A DNA stretch of 64,000 nt from JANMDU01 sp031375105. GTDB taxonomy: Bacteria > Pseudomonadota > Gammaproteobacteria > Burkholderiales > Burkholderiaceae_C. Shown here piece by piece: positions 1-8,008 of the stretch. Each line of letters starts with the position of its first letter. Position 1 is the first letter of the stretch. The position numbers and the translations under genes were made by a program. The notes under the pieces are model-generated. The model made no database searches and was not told the DNA's origin. It saw only the letters and a program-made list of their open reading frames with translations. Location: NCBI GenBank assembly GCA_031375105.1, contig JANMHJ010000045.1:62001-126000 (forward strand). The letters are read 5' to 3'.

Positions 1-1882
1 TCGTGCCGCCAAACAGCATGTCTGAGAAGCGCGAAGTGTCTGCCACACCTGCGGGCAAGGCGACGAGTTGGTCTTTGAAGCGCAAGCGCTGCGCATAGTT
101 CAGGCGCACCACCTCAGCACCCGTGGCAGGATCGAGCAGGCGAGAGGTCAGGCCGAGGGTCAGCAGATTGTTGTCAGCGATGCGGTCATGGCCAGTGAAG
201 GCGTTTTCGCTGAAAATCGTGGCGAAGTTGAAATCGTTTTCACCGCTGTCATATACGGGCAAAGAAGATTGGTCTTTGTAAGGCGTGTAGGTGTAGAAGG
301 CGCGTGGCTCCAAGGTTTGCGTGAAGCTTCGGCCAAAGTAGTTGGCATTGCGCTCGTAAATCAGACCGCTGTCCACGCTGAAGCTCGGTAGCACGCGCTG
401 CGTTGAGCGCACGCCGGTGAGCGCACCCGCAGTCAATGGTGTATCAAACTGGTAGGCGGTGCTGTGCAATTGCACTTTGGGCACCAAAAAACTGCTGGGC
501 GTGATGAAGGGGCGGCTCAGTTGCGCCAACGCATAGCTGCGCTGGGCATTGGGCTGCAAAGTCAGGCTACTGTCTGAACGAAAGCGGGTGGTATCTAGCT
601 CCAGTTGATAGTCAAAGCCGCTGTGATTGACGCGGCTGTAGCGACCATTGATCTGCGGCAAACGGTCATAGGGTGGCGTGATAACGGAGCTGGTTTGCTG
701 CAAGGTCTGCCATTTGAGCGCACGGCTGCTGAGCGACCAAGCACCACGGCTCCAGCTCACGTTGGCATCATTGGCTAGCAGACGCTGGGTCAACGAGCCC
801 GATGCGCGCGGAAAATCACTCCAATAATTGTCGTCGCTGACACGATTGAGGGCGAGATTCACACCCACATCACCCACCGCCGGCCAGCCCGTGCTGATGC
901 TGCCCGTGTGGCTGGTGCTCAAGCCCCAACGGCTGCGATTGCGCAACGTGTCATTGGGCATCACGTCTAAGCGGGCCGTGCCTTTGTATTCGCGTTCAAG
1001 GTAACGAAATTCTGTGCCCACATTGATGCCACGACGCGAGAGGATGGCCGGGTAAATCGTGGCATCGCGGTTGGGCGCTAAATTGGCGTAATAGGGTACG
1101 ACCACTTCTAGGCCGCTGATGTTATCCAGGTTGATACTGGGCGGCAACCACCCGCTCTTGCGCTCGTTTGACAGCGGGAAAGTCATGTAGGGCAAGCCCA
1201 GAATCGGCACCCCCTTGAACTCCAGCCGCGCGTTGCTGGCCTCGCCCACATCGGTTTCGTTGTCCATGCGCACCTGCGCACCCCGAATCATCCATTCGGT
1301 GGAATCTTCAATGCCGGGCTCTTTGTGCCACACGGAATAACTGGCATCGCGCGCTACCGAACGCTGGTCATCAATAAAGTCAATGCGCGATGCTTGACCG
1401 CGCCCATTGTTTTTGAGCAAACGAAAGCGTGGCTCTAGAAAGTAGCCCTCTTGCGCATCTACACGAAACTGGCCTTCGGTGCCTTCATAGACATTGCCAT
1501 CACGGTTGAGATACACCTTGCCGCGCGCCTTGGCCAAATCATCGGGCTGGTAATACTCTATACGATCCGCGCGTAACACCAAGCCATTGCGGCGCAGCTC
1601 GGCATGGCCCTCAATCACGGTTTCCAGCTCGGGGCGGCCCGTGATGCGATCCCCCAGCACGATGGTGGGCATGGCCTTGCGCTGCTCAGGCGTGAATTTT
1701 TCTTGTAGTTGGCGAGACGACCTGAGCTTGAGCACAGGTTCACCATCGGCCACTGAGGCTGGCGTGATCTGCGCCAAGGCAGGCAGCCCCATGGCGCAGA
1801 GGCAGGCCACCGCCCATGCAACAGGCTTGGCACGGTGATCTAGGCGGCGAGATGGAACGGGAGCTGTCGATGGAAGGCGCAT
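1..1882 (-). CDS. lptD: LPS-assembly protein LptD, C-terminus cut by window edge
   Basis: LptD is the outer-membrane beta-barrel that, plugged by LptE, inserts lipopolysaccharide into the outer leaflet. The minus-strand frame is open from an ATG at 1880-1882 to the left edge (627 codons), so the barrel end is missing. Residues 1-38 look like a signal peptide ending at PALAQ. An OstA/LptA-like periplasmic domain follows (for example VIEGHAELRRNGLVLRADRI), then a long barrel rich in alternating aromatic and polar residues, including the family-like GVPILGLPYMTFPLSNERKS. The start is chosen because it opens the signal peptide and lies about 60 nt below a good sigma-70 promoter. It is divergent from the amgK-like kinase. 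In this group surA and pdxA usually follow, which would lie outside the window. Identification is confident. Confidence 0.93.
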   Translation of the reverse strand, partial: MRLPSTAPVPSRRLDHRAKPVAWAVACLCAMGLPALAQITPASVADGEPVLKLRSSRQLQEKFTPEQRKAMPTIVLGDRITGRPELETVIEGHAELRRNGLVLRADRIEYYQPDDLAKARGKVYLNRDGNVYEGTEGQFRVDAQEGYFLEPRFRLLKNNGRGQASRIDFIDDQRSVARDASYSVWHKEPGIEDSTEWMIRGAQVRMDNETDVGEASNARLEFKGVPILGLPYMTFPLSNERKSGWLPPSINLDNISGLEVVVPYYANLAPNRDATIYPAILSRRGINVGTEFRYLEREYKGTARLDVMPNDTLRNRSRWGLSTSHTGSISTGWPAVGDVGVNLALNRVSDDNYWSDFPRASGSLTQRLLANDANVSWSRGAWSLSSRALKWQTLQQTSSVITPPYDRLPQINGRYSRVNHSGFDYQLELDTTRFRSDSSLTLQPNAQRSYALAQLSRPFITPSSFLVPKVQLHSTAYQFDTPLTAGALTGVRSTQRVLPSFSVDSGLIYERNANYFGRSFTQTLEPRAFYTYTPYKDQSSLPVYDSGENDFNFATIFSENAFTGHDRIADNNLLTLGLTSRLLDPATGAEVVRLNYAQRLRFKDQLVALPAGVADTSRFSDMLFGGT

Positions 1883-1949
1883 GCGGCAACGTGAAAATGA
1901 GGTCAGTGGCATCAGATGCCGCAGGCGGCAATGTCGGGAAAATCAACGG

Positions 1950-1978
1950 TTTATACAATGGCATTATCCATGAGCCAA
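1950..1978 (-). promoter_or_regulatory. probable sigma-70 promoter of lptD
   Basis: On the minus strand TTGGCT (1978-1973) and TATAAA (1955-1950) are separated by exactly 17 nt. The predicted RNA start near 1942 leaves a leader of about 60 nt before the lptD ATG. The -35 box overlaps the first codons of the divergent kinase gene. Confidence 0.55.
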
Positions 1979-3061
1979 GAAGCACCCCCCTCCCCTTCCT
2001 CTAAATCTGTTGTTTGGGCTGATCCACAGCGCGAGCAGGCCTTCATCTTATGGCTGGCAAACACAGCACCACTTCATGCCCTCAAGCCCGAGACCCTGTG
2101 TATCGCCAGTGCTGATGCCAGCTTTCGGCGCTACCTTCGCATTGATGCGCAAAACAGCTCGACACGCATCATCATGGACGCGCCGCCAGAGAAGGAAAAC
2201 AGCCAGCCCTTCGTGCATATTGCCAAGCTTTTGCATGAAGCTGGCCTGCTCGCGCCGCAGGTGCTGGCTTGGGATGAGCCCCAAGGCTTCATGCTGCTGA
2301 CTGACTTGGGCTCGCAAACCATGATGGAAGGCATGGAACGCAAGGAGCCGTTGGCCAATTTTCCGCGCTACATGCAGGCCACAGATGCACTGATTCAGTG
2401 GCAATTGGCCTCCAAGCCGGGCGTGTTACCCGCTTATGACGATGCCCTGCTGCGCCGCGAACTGGCGCTGTTTCCAGACTGGTATGTCGCGAAGCATCGT
2501 AAATTCACGCCCGATTCAAAACAACAGCAAACCGTACAAAGCGCGTTCGATTTGATCGTGCGCCGCAATCTGGCCGCGCCCAGCGTCTATGTGCACCGCG
2601 ATTTCATGCCACGCAACCTGATGCTCTCGGCTGACGACAGACTAGGTATTCTTGATTTTCAAGATGCGGTGTACGGCCCGATCAGTTACGACATCGCCTC
2701 CCTCATGCGCGATGCCTTCCTCACTTGGGATGAAGAATTCGTTTTGGAAGTCACCGTGCGCTATTGGGAAAAAGCGCGTAAGGCAGGCTTAATGGATTTT
2801 GAAGATTGGTCATCCGACTTCGGCGCGTTTTACCGCGCGGTGGAATGGATGGGCTTGCAGCGGCATCTGAAAGTCGCAGGCATTTTTGCACGGCTCACAC
2901 TGCGCGATGGCAAAGAAAAATACCTCGCTGATACACCGCGCTTCATCAACTACATTCGCGCTACCTGCAACCGCTACCGAGAATTGGGACCTTTGCTCAA
3001 AGTGATTGACGAGATGGAAGGCTTGCAGGCAGCCAGTGGTTGGGCGTTTGGTCGGGTTTAG
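1970..3061 (+). CDS. amgK: aminoglycoside-phosphotransferase-family sugar kinase (AmgK-like)
   Basis: A cytoplasmic small-molecule kinase of the APH/choline-kinase fold. AmgK phosphorylates N-acetylmuramate and N-acetylglucosamine at the anomeric position in the peptidoglycan-recycling route that feeds MurU. Visible motifs are the catalytic loop VYVHRDFMPRNLML (Brenner-type HRD with the downstream N) and the metal-binding ILDFQDAVYGP. The position beside lptD is the one usual for amgK in beta- and gammaproteobacteria. No murU follows in this window, so the pathway assignment is inference. In-frame ATGs occur at 1916, 1958 and 1970. I prefer 1970 because the upstream ones lie in or before the lptD promoter region, but no clear Shine-Dalgarno sequence settles it. 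The protein is about 363 aa, normal for the family. Confidence 0.8.
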   Translation: MSQEAPPSPSSKSVVWADPQREQAFILWLANTAPLHALKPETLCIASADASFRRYLRIDAQNSSTRIIMDAPPEKENSQPFVHIAKLLHEAGLLAPQVLAWDEPQGFMLLTDLGSQTMMEGMERKEPLANFPRYMQATDALIQWQLASKPGVLPAYDDALLRRELALFPDWYVAKHRKFTPDSKQQQTVQSAFDLIVRRNLAAPSVYVHRDFMPRNLMLSADDRLGILDFQDAVYGPISYDIASLMRDAFLTWDEEFVLEVTVRYWEKARKAGLMDFEDWSSDFGAFYRAVEWMGLQRHLKVAGIFARLTLRDGKEKYLADTPRFINYIRATCNRYRELGPLLKVIDEMEGLQAASGWAFGRV

Positions 3062-3103
3062 GAAAACCGGGGTTCATCAGCGAATTTATGAATAAAAGTG
3101 GTT

Positions 3104-3149
3104 GCTTCCCGTTATATTATCTACATAGTTTGCTATTAAATTAATAGCT
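3104..3149 (-). repeat. dispersed ~50-bp repeat, copy 1
   Basis: Contains CCCGTTATATTAT followed by TTGCTATTAAATTAATAGC, the reverse orientation of the family. It lies between the kinase gene and rsmE, ending 14 nt before the rsmE ATG. Confidence 0.75.
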
Positions 3150-3162
3150 AATCTATTCCTCT

Positions 3163-3909
3163 ATGCCACGTATCTACACCCCTTTGAATTTGCAATCTGG
3201 GCTCACGCTCGATTTGGATACAGCCGCTGCACGCCATTTGCAGGTGCTGCGCATGCAACCGGGCGATGCGCTGACGCTGTTCAACGGCCGAGGCGGCGAG
3301 TTTGATGCTGTGGTGGCGCGCATGGGGCGCAGCGATGTGCAGTTGCAAGTGGCTTCGCATCACCCGGTCGAGCGCGAAGCCTCGCGCCAAGTGCATCTGG
3401 CCATTGGTATGCCCGCCAACGAACGCATGGATTGGCTGATTGAAAAAGCTACCGAACTGGGCGCAGCCAGCATCCAACCGCTGATGAGTGAGCGCAGCGT
3501 CTTGCGCCTCACGCAGGAACGCGCCGAGAAGAAAACCGCACATTGGCAAGCCGCCGCGATTGCCGCTTGCGAGCAATGTGGCCGCAACCGCATTCCCGTG
3601 ATTCACAGCCCATTTTTATATCAAAAATGGCTTCTAGCCGTTATAAATCCTGCGCAGTATGCTCCTACTTTGATAGTGAATAAGGCCCTTCTTTCGCTGA
3701 GCGCACAAGCCACTCCCGCAGCCCGCTGGGCTCTGGAGCAGCCCAAAGACCAAGCCCTGCTCTGCCTCGCAGGCCCCGAGGGCGGCTTGAGCCCGGCTGA
3801 AGAGGCAGCGGCTGTGCAAGCAGGCTTTTCGCCGATTTCATTAGGGCAACGCACTTTGCGCTCAGAGACTGCGCCGCTGGCGGCTTTGGCTTTGTGGACA
3901 CTTGGATAG
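3163..3909 (+). CDS. rsmE: 16S rRNA (uracil1498-N3)-methyltransferase RsmE
   Basis: Methylates N3 of U1498 in 16S rRNA in the assembled 30S subunit, using SAM. The protein is 248 aa, with an N-terminal PUA-like domain (LQVLRMQPGDALTLFNGRGG) and a C-terminal SPOUT/trefoil-knot domain. The knot signature includes EKATELGA, SERSV, EQCGRNR, LAGPEGGLSPAEE and LGQRTLRSETA, all as in the family. Between EQCGRNRIPVIHSP and the GPEGG motif there is a segment of about 20 residues, including AVINPAQYAPTLIVN, that is encoded by a copy of the dispersed repeat. This is a variable loop in the family. The ATG at 3163 gives the expected N-terminus (MPRIY). The stop overlaps nothing. An MFS transporter starts 11 nt later, so the two are probably co-transcribed. 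Confidence 0.95.
   Translation: MPRIYTPLNLQSGLTLDLDTAAARHLQVLRMQPGDALTLFNGRGGEFDAVVARMGRSDVQLQVASHHPVEREASRQVHLAIGMPANERMDWLIEKATELGAASIQPLMSERSVLRLTQERAEKKTAHWQAAAIAACEQCGRNRIPVIHSPFLYQKWLLAVINPAQYAPTLIVNKALLSLSAQATPAARWALEQPKDQALLCLAGPEGGLSPAEEAAAVQAGFSPISLGQRTLRSETAPLAALALWTLG
3629..3678 (-). repeat. dispersed repeat, copy 2, inside rsmE
   Basis: GGCTTCTAGCCGTTATAAATCC, TGCGCAGTATGCT and TTTGATAG match the family in reverse orientation. The copy is read in frame as AVINPAQYAPTLIVN in RsmE. Confidence 0.8.
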
Positions 3910-3920
3910 CATCACACATC

Positions 3921-5090
3921 ATGAATAAAAATCTCTGGCTGCTCGCCTTCGCCCAAGGCCTCTTCATGACCAACAACGTCGTCTTCATTGCGATTAATGG
4001 TCTGGTCGGTTTGAGTCTCGCACCCTTTGGCTGGATGGCCACGCTGCCTGTGATGGGCTATGTGGTGGGCGGGGCGATGGCAACGCCCTTGGTGGCTCTC
4101 ACGCAGCGTTTGTATGGCCGCAAGGGCTCTTTTTTGATTGGCCTGGTGGTGGCGATACTCTCCGCCTTGCTTTGCTTTTACGCTGCTTGGGCGAAGAATT
4201 TTTGGTTACTTGTCGCCGCCACCGTGATCGGCGGCTATTACAACGCCAATGCGCAGCTTTACCGTTTTGCAGCCGCTGAACTGGCGCTCAGCAGTTTCAA
4301 AGAGAAAGCCGTCTCGCTCGTGCTCGCAGGTGGTTTGATTGGCGCAGTCGCGGGGCCCAATATCGCTGCGGCGACTCGGACCTTGATGGTCACGCCTTTT
4401 GCGGGCGCTTACCTTGCCTTAGGCTTAGTCGCGCTACTGGGCTTGATCGTGGTGGCCTTCATCGATTTCCCAGAACACAAAGTTGCCACCAAATCACAAG
4501 GCGGCAGACCACTCAGCGTGATCATGAAGCAACCTGTCTTCATCGTCGCCGCTGTGGGCAGCGCTTTGGGTTATGGCGTGATGAATTTGCTCATGGCCGC
4601 CACGCCGCTGGCCATGCAAACCTGCGGCTTGCCTTTTTCCGATGCGGCCTTCGTGCTCGAATGGCATGTGATCGGTATGTTCGCGCCCGGTTTTTTCACC
4701 GGGCATTTGATCAAACGATTTGGCACCCTGCGCATCATGTCGATAGGCTTGCTGCTGTATGCCATCTGCATCGCGATTGCGCTGTCTGGCGTCGAGTTGC
4801 ACAAATTCCTGATCGCCCTCTTCCTGCTCGGCGTCGGCTGGAACTTCCTCTTCACTGGTGCAACCACACTCGCGCTAGATGCTTACAAGCCAGAAGAAAA
4901 AGACAAGGCTCAGGGCGCACTGAATTTCTGCGTGTTTGCCGTGCTTGCGATCTCTTCGTTTGCCTCTGGCGTACTCGTCACTACGCAGGGCTGGCCGCTT
5001 CTTAACTGGGGCTCTACTGTGCCTGTGGCGCTCATCGCACTGGCGCTGCTCTGGTTGGTGCGCCAGCGCCAGGAAAGCCGCGTGGGCTGA
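3921..5090 (+). CDS. MFS transporter
   Basis: An integral membrane protein of 389 aa with about 12 hydrophobic segments, the normal size for a single major facilitator. The first helix begins at residue 5 (LWLLAFAQGLFM). A basic loop follows helices 2-3 (LTQRLYGRKGSFLIG), resembling the MFS cytoplasmic loop 2-3 motif, and the second half has FFTGHLIKRFGTLRIM at the matching position. Substrate is not predictable from the sequence. An upstream in-frame start at 3894 would overlap rsmE and put charged residues before helix 1, so the ATG at 3921 is preferred. It follows rsmE by 11 nt and is separated from hyi by a repeat copy. Confidence 0.85.
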   Translation: MNKNLWLLAFAQGLFMTNNVVFIAINGLVGLSLAPFGWMATLPVMGYVVGGAMATPLVALTQRLYGRKGSFLIGLVVAILSALLCFYAAWAKNFWLLVAATVIGGYYNANAQLYRFAAAELALSSFKEKAVSLVLAGGLIGAVAGPNIAAATRTLMVTPFAGAYLALGLVALLGLIVVAFIDFPEHKVATKSQGGRPLSVIMKQPVFIVAAVGSALGYGVMNLLMAATPLAMQTCGLPFSDAAFVLEWHVIGMFAPGFFTGHLIKRFGTLRIMSIGLLLYAICIAIALSGVELHKFLIALFLLGVGWNFLFTGATTLALDAYKPEEKDKAQGALNFCVFAVLAISSFASGVLVTTQGWPLLNWGSTVPVALIALALLWLVRQRQESRVG

Positions 5091-5109
5091 ACTGTTTTTT
5101 TAATGAAAA

Positions 5110-5160
5110 TAGCCATTCGCCTCAATAAATCATACGTAGTTTGCTCATTATTCAATAGCA
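5110..5160 (-). repeat. dispersed repeat, copy 3 (degenerate)
   Basis: TTGCTCATTATTCAATAGCA and an upstream TATTGAGGC-like arm on the reverse strand resemble the family. The GCGCAG core is replaced, so this is a weaker copy. It fills most of the gap between the MFS gene and hyi. Confidence 0.5.
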
Positions 5161-5176
5161 TATAGGTTATAAAAAA

Positions 5177-5995
5177 ATGCCAAAATTTGCCGCCAACCTC
5201 TCCATGCTCTACAACGAGTTGCCCTTCTTACAGCGCTTCGAAGCAGCTGCGCGAGATGGTTTCAAGGCGGTGGAGTTTTTATCGCCTTACAGCTTTTCCG
5301 CTGCTGAAATTTCTGCGCAACTCGCTGCGCATGGCTTACAGCTCGTTTTGTTCAATGCGCCACCCGGAGGGACAGATAGCGCCAGCATCGAAGAAGCTTG
5401 GGCAGACAGCATGCAGCGCGGCATTGCTTGTCTGGACGGACGTGAAGCTGAATTTCGCGCAGGTTTGATGCTGGCTTTGGAATACGCGAAGGCTCTGCAA
5501 TGCCCGAGTGTTCATGTCATGGCGGGCAAGATGCCCGAAGGTTTGGAACGCGAAGCCTTGCAACCCACCTACATCGCCAATCTGCGCTGGGCTGCCAAAC
5601 AAGCTGCGCCACTGGGTATTGACATCCTGATCGAGCCGATCAATTTGCGCGATATGCCGCGCTATTTTCTTAATCGCCAAGACCATGCGCATGACATTCT
5701 GCGCGAGGTGAATGCGCCCAATCTCAAGGTACAAATGGATCTGTACCACTGCCAGATTGTGGAAGGCGATCTGGCCACCAAACTACGCCGCTATTTGCCC
5801 TCAGGACAAGTCGCACATTTGCAAATCGCTGGCGTGCCGCAGCGGCATGAGCCTGATCTGGGCGAAATCAACTTTTCCTATCTTTTTGAGTTGATAGACG
5901 AGCTGGGTTACGCGGGATGGATCGGATGCGAATATCGCCCTCAACGCGGCGCTGTGCCTAGCGCTACGTCCGATGGGCTCGGCTGGTTGCGCTGA
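5177..5995 (+). CDS. hyi: hydroxypyruvate isomerase / 2-oxo-tetronate isomerase family protein
   Basis: A TIM-barrel sugar-isomerase family (AP endonuclease 2-like) protein of 272 aa. Hyi interconverts hydroxypyruvate and tartronate semialdehyde. OtnI relatives isomerise 2-oxo-tetronates. Family features are the start PKFAANLSMLYNELPF, DGFKAVEFLSPY, HVMAGKMP, ILIEPINLRDMPRYFLN (metal-binding Glu), VQMDLYHCQIVEGD and WIGCEYRP (second Glu). Neighbours do not include gcl, glxR or otn genes, so the choice between Hyi and OtnI cannot be made here. The ATG at 5177 opens the canonical N-terminus. Confidence 0.87.
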   Translation: MPKFAANLSMLYNELPFLQRFEAAARDGFKAVEFLSPYSFSAAEISAQLAAHGLQLVLFNAPPGGTDSASIEEAWADSMQRGIACLDGREAEFRAGLMLALEYAKALQCPSVHVMAGKMPEGLEREALQPTYIANLRWAAKQAAPLGIDILIEPINLRDMPRYFLNRQDHAHDILREVNAPNLKVQMDLYHCQIVEGDLATKLRRYLPSGQVAHLQIAGVPQRHEPDLGEINFSYLFELIDELGYAGWIGCEYRPQRGAVPSATSDGLGWLR

Positions 5996-6086
5996 GAGTT
6001 AACTCTGCAATTTTTCATTTTATATTTTGTAACATTGCTACTTAAAAAATAGGTTAAAGTCACACTTTCTCTCTTGAAAAGACCCT

Positions 6087-6533
6087 ATGACCACCTTCGC
6101 TCAACAGCTAAAAAATGAAATTGCTCGAATCGCCAAAAAAGGCGCTCGTGCAGAAACAACTGTACTCAAGAAAACCTCTGCCAACTATCGCTCGGACATC
6201 GCCGAGCTCAAGCGCCGCATTGCTGCGCTTGAATCTGCTGTCTCACGCATGAGCCGCCAAGCTGGCAAAGTGGCCAAAGCAGCGCCATCCGAGGAAAAAG
6301 ACAAATTACGCTTTCGTATGGATGGTTTCATCACCCTGCGTAAGAAGCTCGGCCTTTCAGCCAACGAAATGGGACAGTTGCTCGGCGTAAGCGGCCAATC
6401 CATCTACAAATGGGAGCAAGGCAAAGCCAAGCCCCGCGCCAGCCAGCTGCCAGCGATTGCTGCCGCTCGCAAGATGGGTAAAAAAGAAGTGACTGCAAAA
6501 TTAGCTTCTGCGCCAAAAGTAGCTGCTGAGTGA
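6087..6533 (+). CDS. small HTH (XRE/Cro-type) DNA-binding protein with N-terminal coiled coil
   Basis: A protein of 148 aa, very rich in Lys and Ala. Residues about 10-60 form a likely coiled coil (SDIAELKRRIAALESAVSRM). Residues about 75-125 hold a helix-turn-helix of the XRE type (LRKKLGLSANEMGQLLGVSG, then QSIYKWEQGKAKPR). This arrangement suggests a dimeric chromosomal regulator or nucleoid-associated protein. Target genes are unknown. It is convergent with ssrA. The upstream 90 nt hold an AT-rich stretch with a possible decayed repeat arm (TTGCTACTTAAAAAATAGG) and no clear promoter. The ATG at 6087 is the first in the frame. Confidence 0.7.
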   Translation: MTTFAQQLKNEIARIAKKGARAETTVLKKTSANYRSDIAELKRRIAALESAVSRMSRQAGKVAKAAPSEEKDKLRFRMDGFITLRKKLGLSANEMGQLLGVSGQSIYKWEQGKAKPRASQLPAIAAARKMGKKEVTAKLASAPKVAAE

Positions 6534-6684
6534 GTGAGTTTTTTGATTCTCAGCAGGCATATCGCTGCTGAGCTGAAGCTTGAAAACGAGGTATTTCCTC
6601 GAATCGTTCCCCCAGTTGTTCCCCCACCATTGATCGGGCATGAAAATATCATGTTGGATCAGTCTGGCAACTTCCCCAATGAAA

Positions 6685-6717
6685 AAGGCCGTTTATCCTG
6701 CGAAGATAAACGGCCTT
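6685..6717 (-). terminator. rho-independent terminator of ssrA
   Basis: A perfect 13-bp inverted repeat (AAGGCCGTTTATC / GATAAACGGCCTT, 7-nt loop) is followed on the minus strand by TTTTTC. It sits 12 nt beyond the tmRNA 3' end. Confidence 0.9.
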
Positions 6718-6728
6718 GGATTGATATG

Positions 6729-7114
6729 TGGTGGAGCTGGCGGGAATTGAACCCGCGTCCGAAAACCTTTTTTCTGATCGATCTACATGTGTAGCCTTCT
6801 GATTTGTGTCTCGCCCATTTCGTCGCGCAGGGGCACGCTACGAAGCAGACCAGTGACCTATTTTCTTGTCCTGCACTAAGTCACCCAGTGCAAGACCATC
6901 CGATGTGTATTAGCTTGCAGCCGAGAAGTTTCAGGTTACCCCGAAACCCCTTTGCCCATCCCACCGGAGAGATGTTGCAAGCCTCTCAGCGATTAAGCTG
7001 CGAGTGCGAAACGTTCGTCGTTTGCAGTTAGGTTTTTTGAATCTGATTTACGAGCACATTCAGCTCGACACGCACTACCAGACGTCCAGCCCTCGTCGAA
7101 ACCAGAGCAGCCCC
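6729..7114 (-). ncRNA. ssrA: transfer-messenger RNA (tmRNA)
   Basis: Rescues stalled ribosomes by trans-translation with SmpB and tags the nascent chain for proteolysis. The 5' end GGGGCTGCTCTGGTTTCGAC and the 3' end GGTTCAATTCCCGCCAGCTCC plus ACCA pair as the acceptor stem (GGGGCT with AGCTCC). The T-arm loop TTCAATT is present. The tag reading frame GCAAACGACGAACGTTTC and onward encodes ANDERFALAA then TAA, the tag known from Burkholderiales. The gene is 386 nt and encodes its own CCA. It is flanked by a good promoter and a strong terminator. smpB is not in the window. Confidence 0.97.
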
Positions 7115-7123
7115 AGACCCTGT

Positions 7124-7150
7124 ATTTTACGCTCCGGGGTGATTTTTCAA
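7124..7150 (-). promoter_or_regulatory. probable ssrA promoter
   Basis: On the minus strand TTGAAA (7150-7145) and TAAAAT (7129-7124) are spaced by 15 nt, shorter than optimal, and end 9 nt before the mature tmRNA 5' end. Confidence 0.5.
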
Positions 7151-7161
7151 GTGCTGCAACA

Positions 7162-7468
7162 TTATTTCAAGGTTTTGGCCCATTCAACCAGCCAATCTGT
7201 TGCCGCGCCCCATCTCTGTATTTCGATGCTGGCTGGCCGATTGGTGTGTATGCCGATGGCGGTGAAGCCCAATATCGGTTGTGTTTTCGATACCCATGTC
7301 AGCACGCATCATGACGCGCGTGGCACGCTTGCCGCCGGGTAAGCTGGTTTCTTCAAACCTCACCACACTCTGAAAGTGCATGGGCAAGATGCCAACGGCG
7401 ATGTGATCATTCGGGTTTGTGTGCTCCCAGATCACGGTGTTAAAACGGCACACACATTTAAATTGCAC
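7162..7468 (-). pseudogene. possible frameshifted small gene upstream of ssrA
   Basis: Two overlapping minus-strand frames look like parts of one protein. The first (from about 7381 or 7468 down) reads MHFQSVVRFEETSLPGGKRA then TRVMMRADMGIENTTDIG. At the CCC run 7268-7270 (GGG on the coding strand) a one-base shift gives FTAIGIHTNRPASIEIQRWG then AATDWLVEWAKTLK and a TAA at 7164-7162. The tail has ordinary protein composition (W, amphipathic pattern), while the first frame after the shift becomes His- and Arg-rich and unnatural. I do not recognise the family. Alternatives are a sequencing error, or a separate 47-codon frame starting with GTG at 7305. The upstream end runs into the ohrR operator, so the true start is unclear. 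Confidence 0.4.
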
Positions 7469-7483
7469 ACAATTTAAATGTGT
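7452..7483. promoter_or_regulatory. palindromic operator upstream of ohrR
   Basis: A perfect 14-bp inverted repeat, ACACATTTAAATTG / CAATTTAAATGTGT, is separated by CACA and lies 15 nt before the ohrR ATG. OhrR-type MarR regulators bind AT-rich palindromes with a CAATT core, so this is the likely autoregulatory site. An in-frame ATG at 7478 falls inside the palindrome and is therefore not taken as the start. Confidence 0.75.
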
Positions 7484-7498
7484 GCAATAATTCAGCTT

Positions 7499-7975
7499 AT
7501 GCCCAAAAAAACGACCACTGCCCTACTGCCTGCCAACGCCCTAGCGTTGGACAATCAGCTGTGCTTCGCGCTGTATTCCACGTCATTGTCCATGACCAAG
7601 CTGTACAAGCCTTTGCTCTCTGAGTTGGGTTTGACCTATCCGCAATACCTCGTGATGCTTGCGCTGTGGGGCAAAGATGGTGAAAGTGTCTCCTCTATCG
7701 GTGAACAGCTCTTCCTCGATTCCGGCACGCTCACACCTCTTCTCAAGCGCCTAGAAGCTGCGGGGCTGCTCTCGCGTGTGCGTGATGCTGCTGATGAGCG
7801 GCGCGTACATATCGTGCTCACGGCTCGGGGGCGCGCGTTGAAGGCGCAGGCTCAAAAAATCCCCGCCTGTGTGGCCACGGCCACACAATGCTCGCTGCCA
7901 GAGATCATCAGCATCACAGAGCAAATTCAAAGCTTGCGTCGCCGGCTGCAAACCTCGCCTGCCTCTTCCATCTAA
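7499..7975 (+). CDS. ohrR: MarR-family organic peroxide sensor/repressor OhrR
   Basis: A cytoplasmic repressor that releases DNA when a conserved N-terminal cysteine is oxidised by organic hydroperoxide. The 158-aa protein shows LDNQLCFALYSTSLSMTKLY, with the reactive Cys in the family position, then LTYPQYLVMLALW, the winged helix LFLDSGTLTPLLKRLEAAGL and the wing RDAADERRVHIVLTARG. A further C-terminal cysteine pair (PACVATATQC) could serve as resolving Cys in a two-Cys type. It is transcribed in the same direction as ohr, 33 nt upstream, and is preceded by the large palindrome. I chose the ATG at 7499 over 7478 because 7478 lies in the operator. Confidence 0.9.
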   Translation: MPKKTTTALLPANALALDNQLCFALYSTSLSMTKLYKPLLSELGLTYPQYLVMLALWGKDGESVSSIGEQLFLDSGTLTPLLKRLEAAGLLSRVRDAADERRVHIVLTARGRALKAQAQKIPACVATATQCSLPEIISITEQIQSLRRRLQTSPASSI

Positions 7976-8008
7976 CGATTTCCCTCAACCCCTTCATAAG
8001 GAAAAACC

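Noticed and set aside
6010..6056. Possible repeat remnant upstream of the HTH gene
   Set aside because: TTGCTACTTAAAAAATAGG alone resembles one arm. No core block is present.
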